Shown here piece after piece: positions 8,695 through 17,688 of a DNA stretch of 64,000 nt. The notes under the pieces were generated by a model, which searched no databases, had not been told where the DNA came from, and was given only the letters and a program-made list of their open reading frames with translations. Origin of the DNA: DATBAX01 sp963723765 (GTDB lineage: Bacteria; Acidobacteriota; Terriglobia; Terriglobales; Acidobacteriaceae); NCBI GenBank assembly GCA_963723765.1, contig CAVRSD010000003.1, positions 1,116,001 through 1,180,000 of the forward strand. Direction: 5' to 3'. A program made the translations under genes and the position numbers. Numbering within the stretch: position 1 is the stretch's first letter; every line of letters starts with the position of its first letter.

Positions 8695-8986
8695 TCATGC
8701 GAGGTTTCACGAGGCGGCCACCGCCGAATATGACGCGGCATTCGATTGGTACCTGGAACGCAGTCCCGATGCTGCTCTGGAATTCGATGCCGAAGTAGAT
8801 CGTGCGCTGATGCAGATCACTCAATCTCCTCAGCGTTGGGCAAAAGGCCCCTACTCGACTCGCAGGTTCTTGCTCCGACAATTCCCTTTTACTCTGATTT
8901 ACCGCGAACACACCACAGCGAACATTCAGATTGTCGCCGTTGCCCATACGAGCCGAAGGCCCGGATATTGGAAGGTAAGGCTTTAG
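8684..8986 (+). CDS. ParE/RelE-family toxin
   Basis: A 100-residue protein starting at GTG 8684 inside the antitoxin gene. It has the RelE/ParE superfamily pattern: FHEAATAEYDAAFDWYLERS at the N-terminus, a central FPFTLIYRE strand, and the C-terminal AVAHTSRRPGYWKVR. RelE members cleave ribosome-bound mRNA and ParE members poison gyrase; the motif set leans to ParE, without proof. The pair sits between two unrelated backbone genes with no integrase near, so it is a simple chromosomal TA module. Confidence 0.82.
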   Translation: MPTNHARFHEAATAEYDAAFDWYLERSPDAALEFDAEVDRALMQITQSPQRWAKGPYSTRRFLLRQFPFTLIYREHTTANIQIVAVAHTSRRPGYWKVRL

Positions 8987-9347
8987 CAAAATCAGTTTGC
9001 TTCCCCACCGTGGTTGCGCTAGCGTTATCCTGCTCTCGCGATCTCCCTTCCTCCTTCCCTCACCATCCATTTTCCGACCAACTGCTGCATTGTGTGTGCA
9101 ATCTGACGGGGCCTGGCGTAAGGTCATACCAGATATAGTGTTTTCTTACTTGACCCCGGCGCAATTTCATCGGTAGAGTAGGTCTAATTTGTGCCCGCCC
9201 TACCCAGCCTTGGTCGGTGTTGCATCGAGTACACGCTGACGGAATCTAGTTAGTAACCTCGGTGGTGGAGTCCGTTTTTTAGAGGACGCCAACCATCGGA
9301 ACGCTCGACCGTTCACCTTCCACGCACGCGGTAAGAAGGAGTAGAAG
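8987..9347. other. Intergenic region upstream of smc, no gene seen
   Basis: About 360 bp without a convincing ORF on either strand. A possible promoter for smc is TTGACC at 9150-9155 and TAGAGT at 9174-9179 (18 bp spacer). It is weak and about 170 bp from the start codon. Nothing else is recognised. Confidence 0.4.
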
Positions 9348-12300
9348 TTGCTCAAACTAAAGAAGCTCCACATTCTCGGGTTCAAGTCGTTTTGCGACCG
9401 AACCGAACTCAAGTTTCACGGGGACGGCATTGCGGCCATCATCGGCCCCAACGGTTGCGGCAAGTCCAACATTGCGGACGCCATATCCTGGGTGCTCGGT
9501 GAGCAGTCGGCCAAGACCCTGCGCGGCTCACGCATGGAAGACGTCATCTTTGCCGGGACCCGCGATCGCAAGCCGACCGGCATGGCGGAAGTGGCGCTCA
9601 CGCTGATCGATCCCGAAGTTTACGATGCGCCGGACGCCGGGAATCCGACCGAGATTGAAGTGCAGGAGGAGTTTCCCAGTGGCCCAGTCGCCGATTGGGA
9701 CGAAGCCGGTATCCGCGCCTCTGCGGCAGAAGAAACGGAGCGCCTGACCGAAGAAGCGCAGCCGGGTCAAATGGAAGGAAGCGCTGACCTGGAAGAGGAA
9801 GACGAGCCATTTTTTGCCCGCGGCATGATGACCCCTCCCGCTGCCGGACCGATTTTAGTAACGGCCGCTCCGGGGCAAGTCGTGCTAAAGATTCGTCGTC
9901 GCAAATTCCAGCAGCATTTCAAGGCTGGCGAAATTGTAGTGACTCGCAGGCTGTTTCGTTCCGGTGACAGTGAATATCTCCTGAACGGAAAGCTGTGCCG
10001 CCTGCGCGATATTCAGGAATTGTTCATGGGCACGGGGCTGGGGCCGGAATCGTACGCGCTCATCGAACAGGGACGCATCGGGCAAATTCTGAGCAGCCGT
10101 CCCACCGACCGCCGGGCGATCATCGAAGAGGCAGCCGGCATCACCAAGTTCAAGACCAAGAAACGGCTGGCCGAAGCTCGTCTGGAAGACGCCAAGCAAA
10201 ACCTCGCTCGCGTGAACGACATTTTTGAGGAAGTCACGCGACAGATGAATTCGCTGAAGCGGCAAGCCTCGAAAGCGGAACGCTATGCCAAGCTGCGCGA
10301 AGAGATGCGTGCCAAGCTTCGGATTGTCCTTGCAGGTAAATTTGCGCAACTGGACATGGAGAGCGCGCAAATCGATACGCAAATTCATACTCTTTCTGAA
10401 GCGATGCGGGAACAGACCGAGTCAGTTCAGTTGCTGGAGACTGAACATGGCGAACGAATGCAGCGTGGCTACGCCATTGAGTCTGAGATCCGGGAAAATC
10501 GGGAGCGGCTGAATCAGATCAAGCTGGAATCCGATCGCGCGATTGCCCAGCGCCGCCACAACGAAGAACGATGCGCGGAACTGACAGTGCGTGCGACTTC
10601 TGCGGAAGCCGAATTGGCGCAGGCACAGGTGCGGCTCACAGTACTGGTCGCGGAGCGCGATTCGAATCAGCAGATTCTGGATTCAGCCGCCTCTGATGTG
10701 GCGGTCGCACATGCCGAACTGGCGCACTGCCAGCAAGAGGCGATGGACGCTACGAACGCGTTGACGGCATTGGAGCAGCAACAGGAAGAGTCGCGCATCG
10801 CCATCATGGAAGCGGTAGCTTCTACGGCCAACTTACGCAATCAGCTTACCCAGGCGGAAGAGCGCATGGCGGCAGTGGATCGCGAAGCTCTACGTTTGCA
10901 GACCGAGATGGCCTCAGCAAATTTGCAGGTAGAAACCTTCGGCGGCCAGCGTGGACAAATCGCCATCGAGTTTGAAACGGTTTCGCAAAAGCTCTCGGGA
11001 TTGAGCGAAGAGATTTTGCAGACCCGGACGTTAATTGAATCCAAGCGACAGGAAGAAACCCAGCGGAAGGGCCACCTCGATACTTTGCGGGCTGAGTTCG
11101 CGACTGCTTTAGGCAAACGCGGATCGCTCGAAGCCGTCATCGCCGAACATGGATATTCCACCGAGTCAGTTCGCCGCCTGTTTCAATCCGGCGTGATGGA
11201 GGGTGGACTAGCCCCTGTGGGCGTGCTCGCCGACTTCCTTGAAGTGGAAGGGAAATACGAAGGCGTAGTGGAAGATTTCCTGCGCGATGAATTGAATTAC
11301 ATCGTAGTGAAGTCGTGGGACGCTGCCGATGAAGGTCTGCGGCTGCTGCGCACCGATGTGGATGGACGCGCAACTTTCCTGGTGCATCCGGAAGATTCGC
11401 AGGCCAAGTTTTCGTTCCTGGTTGATGAGGCTGCGCACCACGCTCCGCCGAGCCATTCGATTGTGCCACTGAAGAGCACTATCCGCGTGCTCGATGGGTT
11501 TGGCAAGTCGCTCGAAGTGATTCTCCCCAAGCTGCGCGATGGATACATCGTGCCCGATCCGAAGCTGGGCCGCGAACTGGCGCTGGAAAATCCAGATGCG
11601 TTTTTTCTCTCACAATCCGGTGAGTGCTTCCACAATGTGACCGTAACCGGTGGCAAACAACGCTCCGAAGGCCCGCTTTCCATGAAACGCGAACTCCGCG
11701 ATGTGACGCGGCTGCTCGGAGAACTCGAACAGGCGTTACGTCACGAAGAAACCCGCGTAATGACTCTGGGTCGCGAAATCAAGGAGTTCACTTCCCTGCT
11801 GGAACGGTTTGAAAACGAAAAGCGCGAAGCCGACAATCAGGCCATGACCTCCGGACATCTGCTGAAGCAACTCGACTCCGAGATGGACCGAGTGAGCGAA
11901 CGGCTGACCACCTGCCAGAGCGAGCTACAGCGCTTAGCGTTGGAAAGAACTGAGCAGGAAGCTTTGATTGCCGGACGACAAGGTGAGATTGCCGCGCTGC
12001 AACAAAAACGCGAAGTGTTGGAGACTCTGGCGGCTACTGCGCACGATCAACTAACTGTTCTGCGGGAACGGCGCGATGTCGCTGCACAGAACGCTTCGCA
12101 GCACGTTGCGCGAGCGGCCACTCTGGAAGAACGCCATCGCTCTGCCGCTGCCGTGCTGGAAAGAATCGAGTTGCTGGTCGGCGAAATGCGCGAACGAGAA
12201 ACTGCACTCCATTCGCAGATCGAAGCGGCAGCGGCGGAACAAATGCGGCGCGAAGCTGAGAACGAGCAGCTTGCGACGCAACTGGTTGAACTCGAAACCG

Positions 12301-13220
12301 AACGCAATGCCAGCGAAGCAAGGGACGGACTGCTACAGGCCGAATCCGAGCAGATGCGGGCTCGTCTGGCCGAAATCGATGAAGCGCTTCGCCATACCCG
12401 GCAGTTGCTCGATCAGGCGCGTGACCGGCGGGGTGAGCTATCCGCGGCGGCTGCGAAACTCCAGTCCGATGCCGGATACATGGCGGAAATTTGCTTGAAC
12501 GATCTTGGCGTCCAACGCCACGAATTGCTCGCCGACAGCACCATTCCGATCATGACCGGCGATCTGCTGACCGTGGAAGACCAGATTTACCGCGAGATGC
12601 GCACCCGGCTCGACGCCATGGGGCCAGTCAACATGATGGCGCTCGATGAGTACAAAGAAACAGCCGAACGCCATATGTTCCTGGAGATTCAGCGCAAAGA
12701 TCTGTTCGATTCGATCGAGAATACGCAGGCCACCATCAAGGAAATTGACGTTTTCTCGCGGCAGAAATTTGAAGAAGCGTTCCACCGGATCAACGAAAAC
12801 TTCCAGGCCACCTTCAAAAAGCTGTTCGGCGGCGGCCACGCATTTATGCGGCTCACCGACGAAGAAAACAGCGCGGAAAGCGGTATTGACGTGGTGGCAT
12901 CGCCTCCCGGGAAGAAGCTGCAGAATGTGCTACTGCTCTCCGGTGGCGAGAAAGCCCTGACCGCTCTTTCCCTGCTAGTGGGGATTTTCCAATATCAGCC
13001 GAGCCCATTCTGCATCCTCGACGAAGTGGACGCGCCGCTCGACGAAGCCAACATCGCCCGTTTCACTGAACTGGTGAAAGAGATGAGTGTGCAGACGCAA
13101 TTCGTCCTCATCACTCATAGCAAGAAGACGATGAGCATCGCGCCGGTACTCTACGGCGTGACCATGCAAGAGCCAGGCGTTTCAAAATTGGTGTCGGTGC
13201 GTTTCGGGGCGACGGCATAG
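9348..13220 (+). CDS. smc: Chromosome segregation protein SMC
   Basis: A 1290-residue SMC ATPase, the DNA-loop-extruding core of the condensin-like SMC-ScpAB complex. The start is TTG 9348, behind an AAGGAG site. Walker A (GPNGCGKSN) is at 33-41. Long coiled coils span about 280-620 and 780-1140, separated by a hinge at about 630-770 (hinge-like GVLADFLEVEGKYEGVVEDFL). The C-terminal head has LLLSGGEKALTALSL and CILDEVDAPLDEANIARF (signature and Walker B). Unusual: residues about 92-190 form an acidic/Pro-rich insert in the N-terminal head, between the VALTLIDPE strand and the VVTRRLFRSG strand, where most SMCs have only a short loop. scpA and scpB are not in the window. Confidence 0.95.
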   Translation: MLKLKKLHILGFKSFCDRTELKFHGDGIAAIIGPNGCGKSNIADAISWVLGEQSAKTLRGSRMEDVIFAGTRDRKPTGMAEVALTLIDPEVYDAPDAGNPTEIEVQEEFPSGPVADWDEAGIRASAAEETERLTEEAQPGQMEGSADLEEEDEPFFARGMMTPPAAGPILVTAAPGQVVLKIRRRKFQQHFKAGEIVVTRRLFRSGDSEYLLNGKLCRLRDIQELFMGTGLGPESYALIEQGRIGQILSSRPTDRRAIIEEAAGITKFKTKKRLAEARLEDAKQNLARVNDIFEEVTRQMNSLKRQASKAERYAKLREEMRAKLRIVLAGKFAQLDMESAQIDTQIHTLSEAMREQTESVQLLETEHGERMQRGYAIESEIRENRERLNQIKLESDRAIAQRRHNEERCAELTVRATSAEAELAQAQVRLTVLVAERDSNQQILDSAASDVAVAHAELAHCQQEAMDATNALTALEQQQEESRIAIMEAVASTANLRNQLTQAEERMAAVDREALRLQTEMASANLQVETFGGQRGQIAIEFETVSQKLSGLSEEILQTRTLIESKRQEETQRKGHLDTLRAEFATALGKRGSLEAVIAEHGYSTESVRRLFQSGVMEGGLAPVGVLADFLEVEGKYEGVVEDFLRDELNYIVVKSWDAADEGLRLLRTDVDGRATFLVHPEDSQAKFSFLVDEAAHHAPPSHSIVPLKSTIRVLDGFGKSLEVILPKLRDGYIVPDPKLGRELALENPDAFFLSQSGECFHNVTVTGGKQRSEGPLSMKRELRDVTRLLGELEQALRHEETRVMTLGREIKEFTSLLERFENEKREADNQAMTSGHLLKQLDSEMDRVSERLTTCQSELQRLALERTEQEALIAGRQGEIAALQQKREVLETLAATAHDQLTVLRERRDVAAQNASQHVARAATLEERHRSAAAVLERIELLVGEMRERETALHSQIEAAAAEQMRREAENEQLATQLVELETERNASEARDGLLQAESEQMRARLAEIDEALRHTRQLLDQARDRRGELSAAAAKLQSDAGYMAEICLNDLGVQRHELLADSTIPIMTGDLLTVEDQIYREMRTRLDAMGPVNMMALDEYKETAERHMFLEIQRKDLFDSIENTQATIKEIDVFSRQKFEEAFHRINENFQATFKKLFGGGHAFMRLTDEENSAESGIDVVASPPGKKLQNVLLLSGGEKALTALSLLVGIFQYQPSPFCILDEVDAPLDEANIARFTELVKEMSVQTQFVLITHSKKTMSIAPVLYGVTMQEPGVSKLVSVRFGATA

Positions 13221-13429
13221 GCCTAACCCATTTCGATAGGTTGTTGCGTGACGCGTGAGTGCCATGGCTTTATTCCGCTCTTCCCTATCGTCCACTTTCT
13301 CCTCAGTTTTTCCACAACGCATGTGCCCGGAAAGCCCTGCCGGGTGCCCGATTTCGGGGCACCTCGATCTTGTCAACTGTTTTCCCTCGAATAGGATGCG
13401 TGCTTTTCTCTGAACTCTGACTTAAACCG

Positions 13430-13457
13430 TTGACAAATATTTTCCTCGCGCTAGAAT
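13430..13457 (+). promoter_or_regulatory. Sigma70-type promoter of purC
   Basis: TTGACA at 13430-13435 and TAGAAT at 13452-13457 with a 16 bp spacer, about 30 bp before the purC ATG. It is the best consensus promoter in the window. Confidence 0.65.
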
Positions 13458-13488
13458 ACGCAACGTTTCCTGCCTGTAGAATTCCAAC

Positions 13489-14400
13489 ATGAGCCCCGAA
13501 CTTTTAGATACCGTTTTGTTGCGCACCGACTTCCCGGAATTAGAGCTGCACGCCAGCGGCAAAGTCCGCGACGTGTACATCGTCGACAAAGACCATCTCC
13601 TCTTTGTTGCCACCGACCGCATTTCAGCGTTCGATTATGTGCTCGCCACCGGCATCCCCCACAAAGGCCGTGTGCTAACCCAGATTTCTCTTTTCTGGTT
13701 CGACTTCCTAAGCAAGGTCGTACCCAACCATCTGGTCACGGCGGACGTAACCCAATATCCCAAGTCCGTTCAGAAGTATGCCGACCAACTACAGGGCCGT
13801 TCCATGTTGGTGCGGCGTGCAGACATGTTCCCGGTGGAATGTGTGGTCCGGGGCTACATTTCCGGTTCGGCGTGGAAGGAATACAAGGCCAGCGGTGCCG
13901 TATGCGGTATCAAGCTACCGGCCGGACTGAAGGAATCGGACAAATTGCCGGAACCGATTTTCACGCCCGCGACCAAGGCGACCACCGGACACGATGAGAA
14001 CATCTCGTTCGAGGAAATGGTCAAACTGCTCGGCCTTGAGCTCAGCCAGAAGCTTCGGGACACCACGCTCGCGATCTATCAGAAAGCCTCAGACTTCGCG
14101 CGCGGTAAGGGCATTATCCTGGCCGACACCAAATTTGAGTTTGGAATGACCCCCGCTGGCATCACCCTCGCCGACGAAGTTCTAACCCCCGATTCCTCGC
14201 GATTTTGGCCGGCGGACAAATACCAGCCGGGCATGGCACAGGAATCTTTCGACAAGCAGTATGTTCGTGATTACCTTGAGGAAATTCACTGGGACAAAAA
14301 GCCACCCGCTCCCGGCCTTCCCCCAGAAGTGGCCCGCAAGACCAGTGACAAGTATCTCGAGGCGTATCGCCAGCTCACCGGACGTGACCTGGATGTGTAG
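13489..14400 (+). CDS. purC: Phosphoribosylaminoimidazole-succinocarboxamide synthase
   Basis: A 303-residue SAICAR synthetase. It ligates aspartate to CAIR with ATP in de novo purine synthesis. Visible motifs are GKVRDVY near residue 24, ATDRISAFD, the RGYISGSAWKEY segment, the KATTGHDENIS loop and a C-terminal LADEVLTPDSSRFWP. The length is that of the longer, yeast-like PurC form. A strong promoter lies just upstream, and the gene is followed by cvpA, a common companion of purine genes. No other pur genes are adjacent here. Confidence 0.96.
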   Translation: MSPELLDTVLLRTDFPELELHASGKVRDVYIVDKDHLLFVATDRISAFDYVLATGIPHKGRVLTQISLFWFDFLSKVVPNHLVTADVTQYPKSVQKYADQLQGRSMLVRRADMFPVECVVRGYISGSAWKEYKASGAVCGIKLPAGLKESDKLPEPIFTPATKATTGHDENISFEEMVKLLGLELSQKLRDTTLAIYQKASDFARGKGIILADTKFEFGMTPAGITLADEVLTPDSSRFWPADKYQPGMAQESFDKQYVRDYLEEIHWDKKPPAPGLPPEVARKTSDKYLEAYRQLTGRDLDV

Positions 14401-14427
14401 CGGGAACGGCGTTCGCGGGAGGTCCCG

Positions 14428-14952
14428 GTGAACGTTGCGGATTGGTTAATCATTGCGGTCATTTTGCTGTCAGTAATCCATGCTGCGAGCTCGGGCTTTT
14501 TCAAAGAGGCTTTCGGGATCGCTGGCTTGGTGTGCGGGTATTTGTTGGCTGCGTGGCAATACCACCGCGTGGCTGAGCATTTCGAGCCTTACCTGAAGTC
14601 GCTGTGGCTGGGGGAAATCGCAGGCTTCCTGCTCATTTTCTTTGCGGTCATGATCCTGGCGGGGATTGCGGGACGGATTACCCACTGGGCCATGAAGGAA
14701 GCCGGCCTTAGTTTTTTCGATCGCGTTTTGGGCGGAGCCCTCGGTTTATTACGGGGTGCGTTAGTCATAGCGGTAGTGCTGGTAGGCATGGCCGCATTTA
14801 CTCCCACCTCAAAATGGCTCGATAACTCGGCTTTGGCTCCGTATTTCCTGGTGGTGGGGCGTGCCGCCATTTGGGTGGCGCCTGCAGAGTTGCGGGGACG
14901 CTTTTACCAGGGGCTGGATTTGCTGCGTCAACAGCAACACGAATCGAAGTAA
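14428..14952 (+). CDS. CvpA family membrane protein
   Basis: A 174-residue protein with about four transmembrane segments (approx. 5-25, 30-48, 62-85, 100-125). It has the CvpA-typical start (NVADWLIIAVILLSVIHAASSGFFKEAFG) and a SFFDRVLGGALGLLRG loop. The start is GTG 14428 behind GGGAGGTC. CvpA proteins are inner-membrane proteins linked to colicin V production in E. coli and to envelope stress tolerance elsewhere; their molecular role is unresolved. It lies 27 bp after purC and is likely co-transcribed with it. Confidence 0.85.
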   Translation: MNVADWLIIAVILLSVIHAASSGFFKEAFGIAGLVCGYLLAAWQYHRVAEHFEPYLKSLWLGEIAGFLLIFFAVMILAGIAGRITHWAMKEAGLSFFDRVLGGALGLLRGALVIAVVLVGMAAFTPTSKWLDNSALAPYFLVVGRAAIWVAPAELRGRFYQGLDLLRQQQHESK

Positions 14953-15013
14953 CGAGCATTCATAGTTCGTTTCGCAAAAGCTTTTCACGAAAGACAAGAG
15001 AAAGAGAGACATC

Positions 15014-15292
15014 GTGAGAGATCAGCTCGAAGCACTTATCATGCAGATGTACAAGAGCAACATCCTCTATTCCGAGGCTGTGCGCGAGTTCAAGAAACGT
15101 TTTATCCTGACCGTTCTGCAAGAGAACAAAGGCAACCAATGCCGCGCCGCCCGCCAGCTGGGCATGCATCGCAATACCCTGAGCCGTACCATCACCGAAC
15201 TGAAGATTGACGTCCGTCAGTTGCGCGACGGGACCAAGCGTCCACCTCGCAGCGCGCGTCCGCTTCCTTACGAGAAGAAGGCCGTCCGCTAG
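15014..15292 (+). CDS. Fis-type helix-turn-helix DNA-binding protein
   Basis: A 92-residue protein with GTG start 15014. The C-terminal Fis/HTH_8 motif is clear: EFKKRFILTVLQENKGNQCRAARQLGMHRNTLSRTI at about 25-60. A basic tail follows (RPPRSARPLPYEKKAVR). It lacks the receiver and AAA+ domains of NtrC-type regulators, so it is a stand-alone small DNA-binding protein like Fis, probably nucleoid-associated or regulatory. It is the last gene of the purC-cvpA group, with a terminator right after. Confidence 0.85.
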   Translation: MRDQLEALIMQMYKSNILYSEAVREFKKRFILTVLQENKGNQCRAARQLGMHRNTLSRTITELKIDVRQLRDGTKRPPRSARPLPYEKKAVR

Positions 15293-15326
15293 GTTCGTCG
15301 TCTTACATTCCTCTCCAGCAAAATAA

Positions 15327-15354
15327 AAAGGGCAGCCTACACAGGCTGCCCTTT
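15327..15354. terminator. Bidirectional intrinsic terminator
   Basis: Stem AAAGGGCAGCC / GGCTGCCCTTT (15327-15337 with 15344-15354), 6-nt loop, followed by a T-rich run and preceded by an A-rich run. It lies between the convergent Fis-like and TPR genes and can serve both. Confidence 0.85.
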
Positions 15355-15377
15355 CGTCTTTGTACTTTACACCTGAA

Positions 15378-16697
15378 CTACTGCGCCGCCGCCTTGTGGT
15401 GCACCACCGGCTTCTTGGCTGGCACCGGCTTGGCTTTGGTCAGCAGAGTGCCATTCTCCATATTCATCATGAAGGGGCTGGCGGTGTAGGTCGTCGGAGT
15501 ACCCTGGAAATCAAGCACGCCTCCTTCAGTCGGCATCAGCTTGGTGGGGATTGGCCCCGCCATGGTCAGCGTGATGTCAACTTTTTTAGCGTCGATGTCG
15601 TCCGAGCTCTCGGCGATACCCAATTCGGTACTGGTGGCCGTCATAACTGTGCCTTCCATCTGCAGCGGCAGGCCTTTAATGACGCTCCAAACCTTGTCAG
15701 CATCCTCGGGGACGCCGGCCGAAAGGACGAGTTCCCATTCCGCGAAGCTCAGCTTCTTGATTTCGTCAGGCGTTTTGTCTTTTACCAGATCGTGCGCCTG
15801 CTGGGCCGGTGTGGGCGGAACGTACTGAGTGATGGTGAATCCGGCTGGCGGTAGCGGTGTGGTGGCAGTTTGGGCCAGCAGTTCATTCCAGCCGTCTTCT
15901 GCACCGTGGTACTTCACATATCGGCTGTGACCAAATTTCAAGACCCCGGCTTTGCCGGTGGGATCGGAAATCAAGTTAACCGCGCGGGCGATGAAGAAGA
16001 GCCCATTCACATCGTCCTCGGGAGTAGCCGAAAGGTAAGCCAAAGCCAGTGGGTAGATGTTCTCCACGTTGGCTGGTTCCGCCTCCACCGCAGCCCGCAA
16101 ATATTTCTGGGCCGACGCAAAATCCTTCAGCTGCAGCGCCGAGAATCCGGCCACTGCGTTCAGAACGCTGTTCATTTGAGCTTTCTGCTTGGCGAAAATG
16201 TCCTCCGTACTGCCCTCGGGCTTGGGCATATTGGGCAGGGCTTGCAGACCCTTGATGGCGTTCTGTTCCGCATCCGCCCATTTTTGCTGGGCGCGTTCGT
16301 TATAGGCCAGCAGAACCAGCGCAGCGACGCTATTGGGATTGGCGGCCAGCAACCGGTTGGCCGTGTCAATCACTTTCGCCTGATTGCCAGCCTGCTCGTA
16401 GGTTCCCATGAGCAGTTCCAACGCGTCTTCCTTCATGACACTGTTGGGGTAGGTGACGAGGAATGATTCCAAACCGCTGATCTTGGCCGCCGCGTCGGTC
16501 TGCTTTAACGCGCCGACGTAGGCGTTGTATTCCGCGGGATCTTTAATTTCCTTCTTCTGCTGTGGTTGCGCCGCCGCGGCAGGCGCGGCAGCAGGGGCTG
16601 CCGTTTGGGGTGCGGCTGGCTGCGATTGTGATGGTGTCGCCTGGCTGGATGCAATTCCAGCAAATGCAATCACAAACGCCATTAAACTGGTCTTCAT
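15378..16697 (-). CDS. Exported TPR-repeat protein
   Basis: A 439-residue protein from ATG 16697 (AAGGAG upstream). It has a signal peptide (MKTSLMAFVIAFAGIASSQA), an Ala/Pro/Gln-rich linker to about residue 50, then tetratricopeptide-like helices at about 60-260 (AEYNAYVGALKQTD, YEQAGNQAKVIDTANRLLAANP, ALQLKDFASAQKYLRAAVEAEP). The C-terminal domain contains a VDITLTMAGPIP strand and a Lys/Pro/Ala tail. This architecture is common for envelope proteins in Acidobacteriota; the partner and function are unknown. The 18 extra N-terminal codons before ATG 16697 lack signal-peptide logic and were dropped. Confidence 0.8.
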   Translation of the reverse strand: MKTSLMAFVIAFAGIASSQATPSQSQPAAPQTAAPAAAPAAAAQPQQKKEIKDPAEYNAYVGALKQTDAAAKISGLESFLVTYPNSVMKEDALELLMGTYEQAGNQAKVIDTANRLLAANPNSVAALVLLAYNERAQQKWADAEQNAIKGLQALPNMPKPEGSTEDIFAKQKAQMNSVLNAVAGFSALQLKDFASAQKYLRAAVEAEPANVENIYPLALAYLSATPEDDVNGLFFIARAVNLISDPTGKAGVLKFGHSRYVKYHGAEDGWNELLAQTATTPLPPAGFTITQYVPPTPAQQAHDLVKDKTPDEIKKLSFAEWELVLSAGVPEDADKVWSVIKGLPLQMEGTVMTATSTELGIAESSDDIDAKKVDITLTMAGPIPTKLMPTEGGVLDFQGTPTTYTASPFMMNMENGTLLTKAKPVPAKKPVVHHKAAAQ

Positions 16698-16924
16698 TCG
16701 GATGGCTCCTTGGAATATGAGGAAATGAGATTTTCCGCGAAATCGGTACAACCTACTGCCACTCTAAGTCTAATTCACCCGAGCTCTTACGAACATCTGG
16801 TGAGCGGGATTATAAGTATGTCCTTCCTCTAAGGCAAGCTTTCCCGTACCTCCCCAGCAGTTTAGTAAGATGCAGAAGAGGATACTTCTGTTAGTTTTTC
16901 CAGTATTCGCCGTCGTAAAAAGGT

Positions 16925-17671
16925 ATGTGGGGACAGTCAGCTATGTCAGGAAGCAATGAAAATAGCCTAATTGGGCAGGTAGCAGTGGTCACCGGAGCTG
17001 GACGGGGCATTGGTGCGTCGATTGCCCGCAGCCTCGCGGAATTGGGAGCTACGGTGGTGCTGTGTGGCCGCACTCGAGGGCCACTGGATTCCACGGCGGC
17101 AGCGATTTCCCAGGCCGGAGGAAAGACTGATGTGGTGGCCTGCGATGTCTCCGACCTGCACTCGGTAGAATCTCTCGCCGCGTATGTGGACAAGAGCTTT
17201 GGACGTGTTGATATTCTGGTGAACAACGCCGGGGTGGGAGCGTTTAAAGAGCCGCTGCATCAGATGCCAGCTGCATCCTGGGACAAAGTTCTGAATACGA
17301 ATCTACGGGGAGTTTATTACTGCATCCGCAGCTTTGCCCCCATGATGATCAAAGCCCGCAATGGACATATCGTGAACATTTCCTCGCTCGCGGGAAAAAA
17401 TGCTCTCCCAAACGGCGCGGCTTACGCAGCCTCGAAGTGGGGACTAAATGGGTTGAGTTACTCGGTCGCAGAAGAATTGCGGATTCATAACATTCGAGTT
17501 TCGGTGGTTTGCCCGGGGTCAGTACAGACCGAACTGAGTCCGCACGAAGGCAAAGATCCAGCCAAGATGCTCCAGCCGGATGACGTGGCTCACGTGGTGG
17601 CCATGCTGGTAACGCAGGCGCCGCAATCGTTTGTGAGCGAGGTGTTACTCAGGCCGACGTTGAAACCATAG
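16925..17671 (+). CDS. Short-chain dehydrogenase/reductase (SDR)
   Basis: A 248-residue classical SDR. The cofactor motif TGAGRGIGAS sits near residues 22-31, NNAG at about 100, and the catalytic Ser-Tyr-Lys set is seen as NISSLAGK followed by GAAYAASKWG. The Arg after the first Gly residues suggests NADP(H). The closest general class is FabG-like/3-ketoacyl reductase or unspecific alcohol dehydrogenase; the substrate is not predictable. ATG 16943 is an alternative start six codons in, and no strong ribosome-binding site decides between them. It is a single gene, convergent with the HAF protein. Confidence 0.88.
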   Translation: MWGQSAMSGSNENSLIGQVAVVTGAGRGIGASIARSLAELGATVVLCGRTRGPLDSTAAAISQAGGKTDVVACDVSDLHSVESLAAYVDKSFGRVDILVNNAGVGAFKEPLHQMPAASWDKVLNTNLRGVYYCIRSFAPMMIKARNGHIVNISSLAGKNALPNGAAYAASKWGLNGLSYSVAEELRIHNIRVSVVCPGSVQTELSPHEGKDPAKMLQPDDVAHVVAMLVTQAPQSFVSEVLLRPTLKP

Positions 17672-17688
17672 ACAACGAAGAACGACTT

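Noticed and set aside
15360..16466. Long plus-strand ORFs opposite the TPR protein
   Set aside because: Shadows; the minus strand has signal peptide and repeats.
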